Shown piece by piece: positions 8,122 to 17,065 of a stretch of DNA of 64,000 bases. The position numbers were made by a program, and so were the translations under genes. This stretch comes from Pedobacter sp. AK013 (GTDB lineage: Bacteria; Bacteroidota; Bacteroidia; Sphingobacteriales; Sphingobacteriaceae): assembly GCF_014205835.1 (NCBI RefSeq), contig NZ_JACHCQ010000017.1, forward strand, positions 1 to 64,000. Direction: 5' to 3'. Position 1 is the stretch's first letter. Every line of letters begins with the position of its first letter. Below the pieces are notes generated by a model. It saw nothing but the letters and a program-made list of their open reading frames with translations, was not told the origin of the DNA and made no database searches.

Positions 8122-9119
8122 ATGAAAGCATACACCATAAACAAATATACCAAAGACAGACTTCTGCTAGTAGATGTTTCCTCACCTAAAGTTGGTGATG
8201 ATGAAGTTTTAATCGAGATTCATGCAGCAGGCATAAATCTTTTGGATACAAAAATTAAAACGGGAGAGTTTAAATTATTGCTGCCTTATAAGTTTCCCTT
8301 GATTTTGGGGCATGATGTTGCAGGCATCATTACCCAGGTTGGAAAGAATGTAAAGAAATTTAAAGTTGGAGACGAAGTTTACTCGCGCCCGGCAGATTTT
8401 CATATCGGTGCATTTGCCGAATATATTGCCATCAGTGAAAACGATGTAGCTTTTAAACCTAAAAACTTGACAATGGAGGAAGCTGCCTCTATTCCACTGG
8501 TTGCACTTACCGTGTGGCAAGCTTTTGTTGAGCGTGCCAGACTGAAAGAAGGGCAGAAAGTGTTTGTTCAGGCAGGTTCTGGAGGGGTGGGGACTATAGC
8601 CATCCAATTGGCAAAGTATTTTGGTGCAACAGTTGCGACCACTGCCAGTACCAAAAGTTTTGAAATGGTAAAAACACTGGGGCGGATATATTGATTGACT
8701 ACAAAACGGAGGATTTTGAAAAACTGCTGAAAGATTACGATGTGGTACTTAATAGCCAGGATAATAAAACTCTCGAAAAATCAATTAATATCTTAAAGCC
8801 AGGAGGCCAGGTTATTTCCATCTCCGGGCCACCAACGCCTGGTTTTGCACAAGAAATGGGCCTACCATGGTACTTAAAGGCCATATTATCACTGATTAGT
8901 TTTGGCATTAGGCGCAAAGCAAAAAAACGTCATGTCGATTTTAATTTTCTCTTTATGAAAGCCAATAGAAGCCAGCTTGGCGAGATTACAAAATTGATTG
9001 AAGCCGATATCCTAAAACCTGTGGTAGATAAGGTATATGCTTTTGAGCAGACAAATGAGGCATTGGAATATGTTACGAGCGGACGTGCAAAAGGTAAAGT
9101 GGTTGTTAAATTAAAATAG
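8122..9119 (+). pseudogene. NADP-dependent zinc-less alcohol dehydrogenase/quinone oxidoreductase, frameshifted
   Basis: The first frame (8122-8694) carries the GroES-like domain (VLIEIHAAGINLLDTKIKTG, LILGHDVAGIITQVG) and the Rossmann motif VFVQAGSGGVGTIAIQLAK. It then stops abruptly after MVKTLGRIY. The second frame (8691-9119) continues with IDYKTEDFEKLLKDYDVVL and the rest of the domain. Restoring one G in the GGGG run at 8679-8682 yields the expected LGADILIDYKTEDF. This is a single-base deletion in a roughly 332-codon MDR-family gene of the NADPH:quinone reductase type, and the Rossmann fold would be cut in half. A sequencing error is possible. Confidence 0.88.
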
Positions 9120-9355
9120 GTTAGTGTATTCATTATAAGTTGCTTAATTGTTACTGTTTTAATCATTATCTTAATAATTGTAGTTTAAAAGGTCCGGGTA
9201 GGACTTACAATAGATTGCATTTTAATCCGCTAGAATTGTTAAAAAATGTTAAAATGTTTTGAAAAAAATGCAACTTTTTTTTGTTTTGAAGCCTAATCAG
9301 ATAACGAAATCAGAAAGCATTTTTTAGAGCAATTATTAATATTTTGGTTTAGATT

Positions 9356-10210
9356 ATGTCAGTACAATTACTACCCGATCCCTTGCGAAAAGGCTTATTT
9401 CGCACACTTTTATTATTAACTTTTTTTGCTGCAACGAAACCTCTTTATGCGCAAAATCAAGATGCTCCGAAAGGGACATCCGAATTTTCGGCTAAGCTGG
9501 TTAACATCGAATCGGCCGTTAATGAACCATTCCGCTTTTCAGCCTCACTACACAACGGAACAGCTACCCAACAAGTTTATGAACTCAAATCGGAGCTGCC
9601 TATAGGATGGCAGATTAGCTACCGTGTAGATGGTAACCAGGTTACTTCTGTTAACTTAGCGGGTGGCCAAACCCGGGAAATAGCCATCGAAATTACTGCA
9701 TCCGGTAATGCTGCTGCCAGGAAATACATTATTCCTATCAAAGCCGTATCGTCTTCGCTAACATTGCCGTTGCAACTGGAAGCTGTGGTTAAGGGATCTT
9801 ATGGTGCCAGCCTTAGTACGCCGAGTGGAAGGTTGAGTGAAGAGCTTACAGCCGGTTCTCATAAAGATATTGAGCTTGAATTGCATAATACAGGCACCTT
9901 GCCACTATCCTCGCTGAGTATCTCTTCTCAACTGCCCACCGGATGGGAAGCAAGTTTTTCGCCAAGCCAGATTGAAAGATTGGATGGCGGGAAAAAAGTA
10001 ACCATTAAAGCAACGCTTAAAGTGCCAGATAAAACAATTGCCGGAGACTATAGCGCTACTTTTACATTAGGAGGTAACAATGCCAATGCTCAGGCAGCCT
10101 TTAGAATCTTCGTTAAAACCTCAGTACTTTCTGGCTGGATCGGTATACTTATTATCGCCTTGGCAGTTTCGGTAGTATATGTGCTCATCCGTAAATACGG
10201 TCGTAGGTAA
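9356..10210 (+). CDS. NEW3-domain membrane-anchored protein of an ABC transporter operon
   Basis: The 284-residue protein has a signal peptide (cleaved near LYAQ), two tandem immunoglobulin-like NEW3 repeats (about residues 35-145 and 150-250, with LPIGWQISY and LPTGWEASF) and one C-terminal membrane helix (GWIGILIIALAVSVVYVLIR). This matches the COG1470 proteins found beside ABC-2 export systems. The ATPase and permease genes follow at once. Its bulk should sit outside the inner membrane, perhaps binding the exported substrate; this is inferred from topology. Confidence 0.82.
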   Translation: MSVQLLPDPLRKGLFRTLLLLTFFAATKPLYAQNQDAPKGTSEFSAKLVNIESAVNEPFRFSASLHNGTATQQVYELKSELPIGWQISYRVDGNQVTSVNLAGGQTREIAIEITASGNAAARKYIIPIKAVSSSLTLPLQLEAVVKGSYGASLSTPSGRLSEELTAGSHKDIELELHNTGTLPLSSLSISSQLPTGWEASFSPSQIERLDGGKKVTIKATLKVPDKTIAGDYSATFTLGGNNANAQAAFRIFVKTSVLSGWIGILIIALAVSVVYVLIRKYGRR

Positions 10211-10247
10211 CCACTTTTAAGAAATACTAAAATCTTCAACTAGAAAG

Positions 10248-11219
10248 ATGGAAGCCATCATAGATTTAAAGAACCTATGCAAAAGTTATGGTTCGCATGT
10301 TGCTGTTGATAAACTCAACCTAAAGATTCCCCATGGCGAAATATTTGGACTATTGGGGCCAAACGGCGCAGGTAAGACGACCAGTATACTCATGATGCTC
10401 GGCCTAACTGAACCCGATAGCGGCTCGGCCATTGTTTGTGGCCATGATGCCACAAGAGATCCGATTGAGGTAAAGCGAATGGTGGGCTATATGCCCGATA
10501 ATCTGGGTTTTTACCCACAGTTAACCGGTCTTGAAAACCTGATATATATGGCAAGGCTTAACGGGCTGGCAGAAAAGGGAATAACCGAGAATGCCCGCAA
10601 TGTGATGGAACTGGTAGGACTGAAGGCCGCTTCAGATAAGCCTGCCTCCAATTATTCACGAGGTATGAGGCAAAGGTTGGGACTGGCTGAAGTGCTCATC
10701 AAAAAACCGAAACTGGTTATCCTGGATGAGCCTACTTTAGGACTAGACCCGAACGGGGTAAAGGAGTTTCTTGAGCTGATCAAATCGCTGCAACAGGAGC
10801 AGGGCTTAACTGTATTGCTTTCATCACACCACCTTCATCATGTTCAGCAGGTGTGTGACAGGGTAGGCATATTCGTAGATGGAAAGTTGCTTGCTACCGG
10901 AGATCTGCCTACACTCTCCTCTGAGCTCTTCGGAAGCACCGGTGTAGAAACCAACATTCAGCTCACCAAAATACCAACAGATTTTGATGTAATAAAGGAT
11001 AGATTTAGTACTTGGCCAGAATTTAATAGCCTGAATATTAGCGGTGTGAACCTGCAATTTAATACAACTCAGAATATTACCCCAAAACTCATTCGTGGGC
11101 TTATTGAATTGGGGGCCGATATCGAGGCTGTAAGCCAAAAACAATACGGACTAGATGAGATCTATGAGAAATATTTCGAAAAAAACACAAATTTAATCCC
11201 AGAGCATGAAAGCGCTTAG
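10248..11219 (+). CDS. ABC transporter ATP-binding protein
   Basis: The 323-residue ATPase has Walker A (GPNGAGKTT), the signature NYSRGMRQRLGLAEVL, Walker B (LVILDEPTLGLDP) and the H-loop SSHHLHHV. A C-terminal extension of about 100 residues is typical of CcmA/DrrA/NosF-like exporters. It overlaps the permease gene by 14 bases, and the NEW3 protein lies 37 bases upstream. It drives export, or assembly of a membrane complex, through the adjacent permease. The substrate is unknown. Confidence 0.93.
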   Translation: MEAIIDLKNLCKSYGSHVAVDKLNLKIPHGEIFGLLGPNGAGKTTSILMMLGLTEPDSGSAIVCGHDATRDPIEVKRMVGYMPDNLGFYPQLTGLENLIYMARLNGLAEKGITENARNVMELVGLKAASDKPASNYSRGMRQRLGLAEVLIKKPKLVILDEPTLGLDPNGVKEFLELIKSLQQEQGLTVLLSSHHLHHVQQVCDRVGIFVDGKLLATGDLPTLSSELFGSTGVETNIQLTKIPTDFDVIKDRFSTWPEFNSLNISGVNLQFNTTQNITPKLIRGLIELGADIEAVSQKQYGLDEIYEKYFEKNTNLIPEHESA

Positions 11220-12219
11220 TGAAAGCCATTTTTGGGCAATAAACAAAAATAATTCAAAGGAAACTTACCAGCTTAGCCCTTTTAAGGTGATGGTGAGAAA
11301 AGAAGTGTCGGATCATGTGCGTAGCTGGCGTTTTATCCTGCTGCTGGCTCTGGTGGTGCTCACTTTTTTTGCTTCATTGTACATTTCCATGTCTAACATT
11401 CGGACAGCCTTTACCAATGTCAATGACCCTGATCATGCATTTTTTTATCTTAAGCTGCTTACTGCTACAGACGGATCTATGCCGCCTTTTCATATCCTGA
11501 TGAGTTTTTTAGCTCCATTGCTTGGTATTACTATGGGCTTCGATGCTATTAATTCTGAACAGAACAGCGGCTCGTTGACCAGATTGTTAGCCCAACCTAT
11601 ATACCGCGACAACATCTTACTAGCTAAATTCTACAGCGCAATGCTGATTATCGCGACGCTATTTATTTCCCTCACATTGCTGATGATTGGTGGAGGACTG
11701 TTTATTACCGGGGTAAGGATTGAACCTCAGGAACTCTTGAGAATTCTTGGCTTTGCTGCACTTACCATGGTTTATGTTGGTTTTTATTTAAGCCTGTCTA
11801 TTATGCTTTCGGTTGCCTTTCGTCATGCGGCCACCTCAGCCTTAACTGCCCTGGGAATCTGGCTGTTTTTTACGGTGTTTTATCCGATCGTAGTTAATCT
11901 GGCTATTAGGGCATTTTTACCAGATGCTGCTTATCTGACTCAAAGTGAGACAATGGCTTATAATGAATTGATTATGAATGTTATGCGCATTGCTCCTGGG
12001 CAGTTATATAGCGATGGTGCAACTACCATGCTTATGCCATCTATCAGAAGTTTAGGGCCAATGAGCATGGAGCAGCTTTCCGGTGCTATTCCTTCGCCGC
12101 TTCCGTTACGGGAGAGCCTGATGATTGTGTGGCCACAACTTACCGGACTTCTGGCAGGTAGTATTGCCTGTTTTGCGCTGTCTTATTATCTTTTTATGCG
12201 TAGGGAAATCAGAAGTTAG
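11206..12219 (+). CDS. ABC-2-type transporter permease
   Basis: A 337-residue inner-membrane protein. A cytoplasmic start (FKVMVRKEVSDHVRSWRF) leads into six or so hydrophobic helices with a large periplasmic loop between the first two, and INSEQNSGSLTRLLAQPIYR is the conserved ABC-2 coupling region. It starts inside the end of the ATPase gene, which suggests translational coupling. The trio resembles the NosF/NosY arrangement, but no nos or other cofactor genes are nearby. Confidence 0.9.
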   Translation: MKALSESHFWAINKNNSKETYQLSPFKVMVRKEVSDHVRSWRFILLLALVVLTFFASLYISMSNIRTAFTNVNDPDHAFFYLKLLTATDGSMPPFHILMSFLAPLLGITMGFDAINSEQNSGSLTRLLAQPIYRDNILLAKFYSAMLIIATLFISLTLLMIGGGLFITGVRIEPQELLRILGFAALTMVYVGFYLSLSIMLSVAFRHAATSALTALGIWLFFTVFYPIVVNLAIRAFLPDAAYLTQSETMAYNELIMNVMRIAPGQLYSDGATTMLMPSIRSLGPMSMEQLSGAIPSPLPLRESLMIVWPQLTGLLAGSIACFALSYYLFMRREIRS

Positions 12220-12320
12220 TGTGAGGAGGATTGAATAAGTCAGTTTTTCTGTTTAATTTCTGTCCCAGGTTACATATAGTTGCCCAAAATTATATAAACC
12301 CGCTCAGTGTGTGGCTTAGG

Positions 12321-12953
12321 TTATTTAATTTTACAAACAAGCACCAGATCTGTGATGATTAAACCATCCTTATCAGGAGAACTATAGCGTTTTAAAATGA
12401 GGGTTTCAAAGTTGTTCTCCTCGAGTGCAGTAGATAAGTAATCTTCTTTATGGTAATTTACATATACTTGGTCGCCTGTACTGGATATTTGGTACCTTGA
12501 TTTATTATTTTCGTCCTCTTCCATGGTACTTAGATAAAAAATACCATTTGGTTTTAACAATTTAGAAACATTTGCAATTAGATTAATGGCTTCTTGCTGT
12601 GTTAGATAGGGTAGGCAAAAGCCGCAGGTAATTCCGTTAAATTTCGCTCCTATAGTGTCGATCTCGCGGCAGTCCATAAGTTGGAATTGAGCTTTAGGAT
12701 TGTTGATCTTGGCAAGTTTGAGCATTTTTGATGACAGATCGATCCCCAAAATTCGGTAATCAGGTCTATTATCCAACAGGTATTTGGTGATGTTCCCAGG
12801 GCCGCAGGCAATATCCAAAACACTGGCATTGTTTGTTGTTATATTATCGAAAAATACCTTGAAAGCTTCATTATACAAGCTAACATCCATAAATTTTTCC
12901 TGGTATATTTTTGCTGATTTGTCAAATGCTTCGGCAGCTTTTAATATTTTCAT
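12321..12953 (-). CDS. Class I SAM-dependent methyltransferase
   Basis: The 210-residue enzyme shows the SAM-binding motif I (VLDIACGPGNITKYLL, about residues 43-58), the acidic end of strand 2 (ILGIDLSSKMLKLA) and the following MDCREID. It belongs to the broad Methyltransf_25/11 type. The methyl acceptor is not predictable. The Crp-type gene begins upstream on the same strand with a gap of about 50 bases, so the two may be cotranscribed. Confidence 0.88.
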   Translation of the reverse strand: MKILKAAEAFDKSAKIYQEKFMDVSLYNEAFKVFFDNITTNNASVLDIACGPGNITKYLLDNRPDYRILGIDLSSKMLKLAKINNPKAQFQLMDCREIDTIGAKFNGITCGFCLPYLTQQEAINLIANVSKLLKPNGIFYLSTMEEDENNKSRYQISSTGDQVYVNYHKEDYLSTALEENNFETLILKRYSSPDKDGLIITDLVLVCKIK

Positions 12954-13003
12954 GCTTTCATCAGATCGTGAATAATAGAATTAAAAATAGTATATGTCCT
13001 GTA

Positions 13004-13624
13004 TTATGTTCTTTTGTTTTCGCTTGATCGGATCCTGCTCAGCGTTTCCAGCCGTAGGCCAAGGAATGAAGCAATATACCGGAGCGGTACACGGTTAATC
13101 ATCCAGGGGAAAGCCTGAAGCAGATGTTTATAGCGGCCAGTAGCAGATGGAATCTGGCAGATAAACCCTCTGTCATATGCTGCTCTGTAATAAAGTTCCA
13201 TGATCTTTCTTCCAATGATGTTTGCTTCCGCAAAATTTTCATAAAGCATAGTCGAGAGTTCATGAGGTATGGCAATCAAATCTACATCCTCTATCGCCTG
13301 GAGGTATTCGTCTGATTCTTCTGCAGTCCATAGATTGCGGATGGTTCCAACTATTTCATATTCCTGGCATATCCATGAAGTAATCTCGGTTCCTGAGTCC
13401 TTGTAAAATCCCCTTACTACTCCTTTTAAAATCAGGTAAAGATATCTATTGCGGTCTATTGGGGAAATAATGTACCTGTTCTTACGGAAGCTAACTGGGA
13501 AGGTGAGGGCATCAATAAGCACCTCCATTTCTGCTGTTATTGGGTGAAAGCTACTGTATAGGACAATAAGTGGAGAAGTGCCGTTATAAGAGTCCCATTT
13601 GCTTTTTTCCTGTGCATCCGCCAT
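13004..13624 (-). CDS. Crp/Fnr-family transcriptional regulator
   Basis: The 206-residue protein has a cyclic-nucleotide-binding-like beta-barrel (about residues 30-115, LYLILKGVVRGFYKDSGTEI), a linking helix, and a C-terminal winged-helix region whose recognition part is VPLRYIASFLGLRLETLSRI. This is the common Bacteroidota Crp subgroup that lacks Fnr's iron-sulfur cysteines. It lies ahead of the methyltransferase gene on the same strand. The effector and targets are unknown. Confidence 0.88.
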   Translation of the reverse strand: MADAQEKSKWDSYNGTSPLIVLYSSFHPITAEMEVLIDALTFPVSFRKNRYIISPIDRNRYLYLILKGVVRGFYKDSGTEITSWICQEYEIVGTIRNLWTAEESDEYLQAIEDVDLIAIPHELSTMLYENFAEANIIGRKIMELYYRAAYDRGFICQIPSATGRYKHLLQAFPWMINRVPLRYIASFLGLRLETLSRIRSSENKRT

Positions 13625-13991
13625 GATTTTAGTAAATTTAGCTTTACAGATAGGTAAAAGTAATTAAAAGACCAAACTTTTCAAATTTTCGTGTTCAAGA
13701 TTAGCTTATTAAACTGATCATTTTGCTGAATATGTTTAACAAATAATCTGTCTTTAGTTTTATTTTCATACACGCTAATGATTAAGAAGTTGTATTCTCT
13801 TTTCTAAAAATGGTATTTCAGTTTGCGAACTGTACCATACTAACCAGTTTGTCAAGATTGTAGCTGATTAAAAAGTTAATTAATCTTATTGGCTTAGTTT
13901 AATTCGGAACTTTTCTGTGCGCGCCTTTTTAATCCAAATATTTGTTAGCCTTATGAAAAAACAAAACTTAACACACACACAAAATTAACAA
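13625..13991. other. Promoter region of the fucosidase gene
   Basis: About 367 bases between divergent Crp and GH29 genes, AT-rich and without strong repeats. Immediately before the GH29 ATG is an 11-codon frame (13953-13988, beginning MKKQNLTHTQN) containing an ACACACACAC run. It could be a leader peptide but is too short to support on sequence alone. Confidence 0.35.
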
Positions 13992-15503
13992 ATGAAGAAA
14001 ACACTAATTGTATTATCCTTATTATTAACCGTTAAAGCTTACGGGCAACAAAAAAGTATTGTAAGTATTTCCAAAACAGATAATCAAAGCAGTATAATAG
14101 CAAAAGCAGCTAATGTTGTGTCATCGCCCAGGCAACTGCGCTGGCAAACTTTAGAGCTAACTGCTTTTTTTCATTTTGGGATTAACACCTTTACTGATCG
14201 GGAGTGGGGCGATGGTAAAGAAGATATCTCTAAATTTAATCCCAAGTTGCTCGACGCTGAACAATGGGTAAAAACCATTAAAGCTGCGGGATTTAAACAG
14301 GCTATAATCACGGCTAAACATCATGATGGTTTTTGCTTATGGCCAAGTAAATTTACAACGCACAGTATAAAAAATACACCATACAAAAATGGCAAAGGAG
14401 ATATCGTAAAAGAAGTTGCAGATGCCTGCAGAAAATACAATATCGGTTTTGGTATTTATTTATCACCCTGGGACCGTAATAACCCATCTTATGGATCAGA
14501 TGCTTACAACACTTATTTCGTAAACCAATTATCCGAGCTGTTAACCCAGTATGGCAAAGTAGATGAGGTTTGGTTTGATGGCGCAAACGGAGAAGGACCC
14601 AATGGCAAAAAACAGGTTTATGATTTTGATACCTGGTACACATTAATTAGAAAATTGCAGCCACAGGCGGTTATTGCTGTTCAGGGACCAGATGTACGCT
14701 GGGTGGGTACAGAAACAGGCGTTGGTCGTGAAACAGAATGGAGCGTTTTGCCTATGGCCGAACAGAGCCAGGAGAAGATTGCAGCATTATCACAAAAGGA
14801 AGTAAATGTAATCCCAACATTATCTGGCTCCTATAAAGACCAGGATCGTGGCAGCAGAAGTAAATTAGTTAATGCAACAGGCTTGGTTTGGTATCCGGCC
14901 GAAACCGATGTTAGTATCCGTCCGGGATGGTTTTATCATACTAATGAAGATGCAAAGGTAAAAACACCGAAGCGCCTGATGGAAGTTTACTTTACTTCTG
15001 TGGGTAGAAATGGGGTTTTACTCTTAAATATTCCACCCAATACCGATGGATTAATAGCTGAAAGCGATGTTCGGAATTTAGCTGCCTTTGGACAAAAAAT
15101 GAGAAGCACATTCTCTAATAACATTGCTAAAATGGCAACACTTAGTGCAATATCCGGTAAAAATACAAAGGCTTTATTTGATGGAAAATTGAATACTTAT
15201 TTTACAACGCTTGGCAAAGATACCACTACGAAAATTGAATTAAACTGGTCTAAAGATGTAACCTTTAATATATTGTCGTTACAGGAAAATATTGCCATCG
15301 GACAAAGAATAGAGAAATTTGAAGCAGAATATTTTGATGGCAAGCAATGGATAAATTTCTCCTCGGGCACAACAGTGGGCTATAAACGTTTATTAAAATT
15401 TAATGCCGTTACCACAAAAAAAGTAAGGTTTAAGATTTTATCTTCAAGATTGAATCCGACGCTTGCAGAATTTGGATTATATCTTTTAGATGAAAAAGAT
15501 TAA
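13992..15503 (+). CDS. GH29 alpha-L-fucosidase, secreted
   Basis: The 503-residue enzyme has a signal peptide (cleaved near AYGQ), the GH29 catalytic barrel (about residues 45-380) and a C-terminal jelly-roll-like domain (about 385-500) resembling F5/8-type modules. Family hallmarks are FFHFGINTFTDREWG, AKHHDGFCLWPS and EVWFDGANGEGP, in which Asp196 fits the nucleophile. It removes terminal alpha-fucose, probably in the periplasm. It is on the opposite strand from the nearby GH92/GH89 operon and has its own terminator, so joint regulation with that locus is unproven. Confidence 0.93.
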   Translation: MKKTLIVLSLLLTVKAYGQQKSIVSISKTDNQSSIIAKAANVVSSPRQLRWQTLELTAFFHFGINTFTDREWGDGKEDISKFNPKLLDAEQWVKTIKAAGFKQAIITAKHHDGFCLWPSKFTTHSIKNTPYKNGKGDIVKEVADACRKYNIGFGIYLSPWDRNNPSYGSDAYNTYFVNQLSELLTQYGKVDEVWFDGANGEGPNGKKQVYDFDTWYTLIRKLQPQAVIAVQGPDVRWVGTETGVGRETEWSVLPMAEQSQEKIAALSQKEVNVIPTLSGSYKDQDRGSRSKLVNATGLVWYPAETDVSIRPGWFYHTNEDAKVKTPKRLMEVYFTSVGRNGVLLLNIPPNTDGLIAESDVRNLAAFGQKMRSTFSNNIAKMATLSAISGKNTKALFDGKLNTYFTTLGKDTTTKIELNWSKDVTFNILSLQENIAIGQRIEKFEAEYFDGKQWINFSSGTTVGYKRLLKFNAVTTKKVRFKILSSRLNPTLAEFGLYLLDEKD

Positions 15504-15521
15504 ATTTAACGCTACAGTCTT

Positions 15522-15549
15522 AAGCTGCCTTAATACAAGGCAGCTTTTT
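15522..15549 (+). terminator. Rho-independent terminator of the GH29 gene
   Basis: AAGCTGCCTT and AAGGCAGCTT form a perfect 10-bp stem with a 5-base loop, followed by a T run. It lies 19 bases after the stop codon. Confidence 0.9.
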
Positions 15550-15635
15550 ATTTGCTGTTCTTAAAAGGTTGAGGTGTAAAAATTATCCTGTTTTGAACCT
15601 CCTGTTTGGCTTGCAATTAGTCAATGCGCCGCAAT

Positions 15636-16196
15636 TTAGCACCACTTATTACGTTCAAAATAAATGATATTATTATCGAAGTTACCCTGATAAGGATTGC
15701 CTTTTGCTCGGAAACCATTGGCTACGAGAAAACGCTGACTGCTGGGGGTTGCTGTGGTAGAAAATACAATACCATGATGATAACTGATTTTTTTGAGTAG
15801 CATTCTTTTTAATGTGCTGCTGATTCCCTTTTTACGGACTGATTCTCGAGTGAAGGAATACCCAATCTCTAAAAACGGTTTATCTATGTTTGTAATAATA
15901 CCAGCTTTTTTATACACTTCTTGCAGGTAAGAAATAGTAGGCCTTTTGATAGCCGAAATGCCAACCAGCTTTTTGCCATTGTAGCAGAATGCCAGAAACG
16001 CTGCATTGAAAATCTTTAAGGGCAGGTCAACAGGCGAAACTTTATTTCCCTTTTTCAATAGTAAATAAAAATGATGGAGTTGGATCATCGAACAATCGCA
16101 TGGCTTTTTGATTTCAAAATAGCAATTGCCGAGAAAATTCGGTTGATCATTATAATCCTGATAAAATACCAGGCCGGTAGATATATTGTGGTTCAT
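15636..16196 (-). CDS. GNAT-like acetyltransferase-fold protein
   Basis: The 186-residue protein contains a GNAT-type core. Strands with FLAFCYNGKKLVGISAIKRP are followed by the acetyl-CoA-binding segment GYSFTRESVRKKGISSTLKRML, where the basic/Gly turn resembles motif A, and then by a C-terminal PSSQRFLVANGFRAKGN. The frame is open further upstream (to 16304), but that would overlap the preceding HicB-like gene, so the internal ATG at 16196 is preferred. The substrate is unknown. The family call is moderate because the Q/R-x-x-G-x-G/A motif is imperfect. Confidence 0.6.
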   Translation of the reverse strand: MNHNISTGLVFYQDYNDQPNFLGNCYFEIKKPCDCSMIQLHHFYLLLKKGNKVSPVDLPLKIFNAAFLAFCYNGKKLVGISAIKRPTISYLQEVYKKAGIITNIDKPFLEIGYSFTRESVRKKGISSTLKRMLLKKISYHHGIVFSTTATPSSQRFLVANGFRAKGNPYQGNFDNNIIYFERNKWC

Positions 16197-16243
16197 CAGA
16201 ATAAATTTAGGAAAGGGTTCAATCTGCCGGTTCTTGTGGCAGT

Positions 16244-16513
16244 TTATTTGTTCTTGGCACTTAACGATGTGCGTAAAGGACCTGATAAGGCAAGCATTTC
16301 GCATACTTTATCATTCCAGTCTATCAACGCATCTTCGGGTGAGGTTCCAAGACCTGAAACATCGTGTTCCTCTTCAAAGGATAATACCGCGTAAAAGCAA
16401 TCGCCATCCTGGTATACGGATGGTCTAAACTGCATCACAAAAGTGGGTAATCTGTATTTGTTGTAATCAAAATCTACAAGTTTTCCAGGAATCGTTCGGG
16501 CCTGCTGTTTCAT
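16244..16513 (-). CDS. HicB-like small protein
   Basis: The 89-residue protein has a short HicB-like core: FRPSVYQDGDCFYAVLSFEE followed by a Gly-containing turn and a helix (GTSPEDALIDWNDKVCEML). This matches the degraded RNase-H-like fold of HicB antitoxins, where the helix starts T-P-E-x-A. No HicA-like toxin (about 60 residues with a conserved His) is visible on either side. It may be an orphan antitoxin-fold protein or partner of the adjacent GNAT-like protein. The assignment is tentative. Confidence 0.5.
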   Translation of the reverse strand: MKQQARTIPGKLVDFDYNKYRLPTFVMQFRPSVYQDGDCFYAVLSFEEEHDVSGLGTSPEDALIDWNDKVCEMLALSGPLRTSLSAKNK

Positions 16514-16869
16514 AGCTTGCTGTTTTATTGAAACGTTGTTGCTTATTTTTTCTTACGGCAAACAAACGTACTAGTAAAATAGCCAATCAATGTTTCCTTA
16601 AGGTTAGCAGGTTATTGTTTGTTTGTTAAGTGTTTGGTGGGATGTGTTTGGCAAAAATAGCGGATTATATTTTCTCTAAGCTTAGAGTAGGTATTGCTGA
16701 AAATGATTTTTTAAGGAGAAAGCTGCTGAGTTATGCTATGTAACACGTTGAGCAGGAAAATAAAGATGAGCAATCTTTTAATGTAAATGTTTTAACCAAT
16801 AAAAATAAAATTTTCTTCTGTTAATCTTTTTGGCATAGATATAGTCAAATCTATTATACAGTACTAGCA
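16514..16869. other. Intergenic region with a perfect 14-bp palindrome
   Basis: CTCTAAGCTTAGAG at 16674-16687 is a perfect palindrome. A shorter inverted pair, ATAGAT/ATCTAT, lies near 16836-16854 just before the 46-codon gene. Nothing else is apparent in these 356 bases. Confidence 0.4.
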
Positions 16870-17010
16870 ATGAAGGTTGAAAAGAAAACAATAAACACAT
16901 CAGATAAGATCGAAAATGAGGTGGATGAAAGCAGCTTCCCTAAAGGGATGATATTTTTTATCCTTGGGCTAAGTACGCTACTTCTGATTTTGATCTTATT
17001 TAGGGTTTAA
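16870..17010 (+). CDS. Small single-pass membrane protein, 46 residues
   Basis: An ATG-initiated frame of 46 codons gives a charged head (MKVEKKTINTSDKIENEVDE) and one strongly hydrophobic helix near the C-terminus (MIFFILGLSTLLLILILF) ending in RV. The polar-head/helix division is what a real small membrane protein would show rather than a random frame. It converges on the GH92 gene 55 bases away. I do not recognise a family. Confidence 0.5.
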   Translation: MKVEKKTINTSDKIENEVDESSFPKGMIFFILGLSTLLLILILFRV

Positions 17011-17065
17011 TGAGCTGAAATGTTTCTTTGGTATTTAGATGTCGGGTTTATTCTAGCTACTGCGT

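Noticed and set aside
8122..8694. Two separate genes for the quinone-oxidoreductase halves
   Set aside because: The halves join seamlessly after one inserted base within a conserved motif, so a frameshift explains them better than two genes.
13953..13988. Eleven-codon leader peptide before GH29
   Set aside because: Too short and made largely of an ACAC repeat; no attenuator structure accompanies it.
13992..15503. GH29 as part of the MIOX-SusCD operon
   Set aside because: It is on the opposite strand with its own terminator and no LacI box, so membership in the regulon is unsupported.
16866..17010. CcoQ/FixQ-like subunit for the 46-residue membrane peptide
   Set aside because: No oxidase genes are nearby, and the polar head lacks any shared motif.
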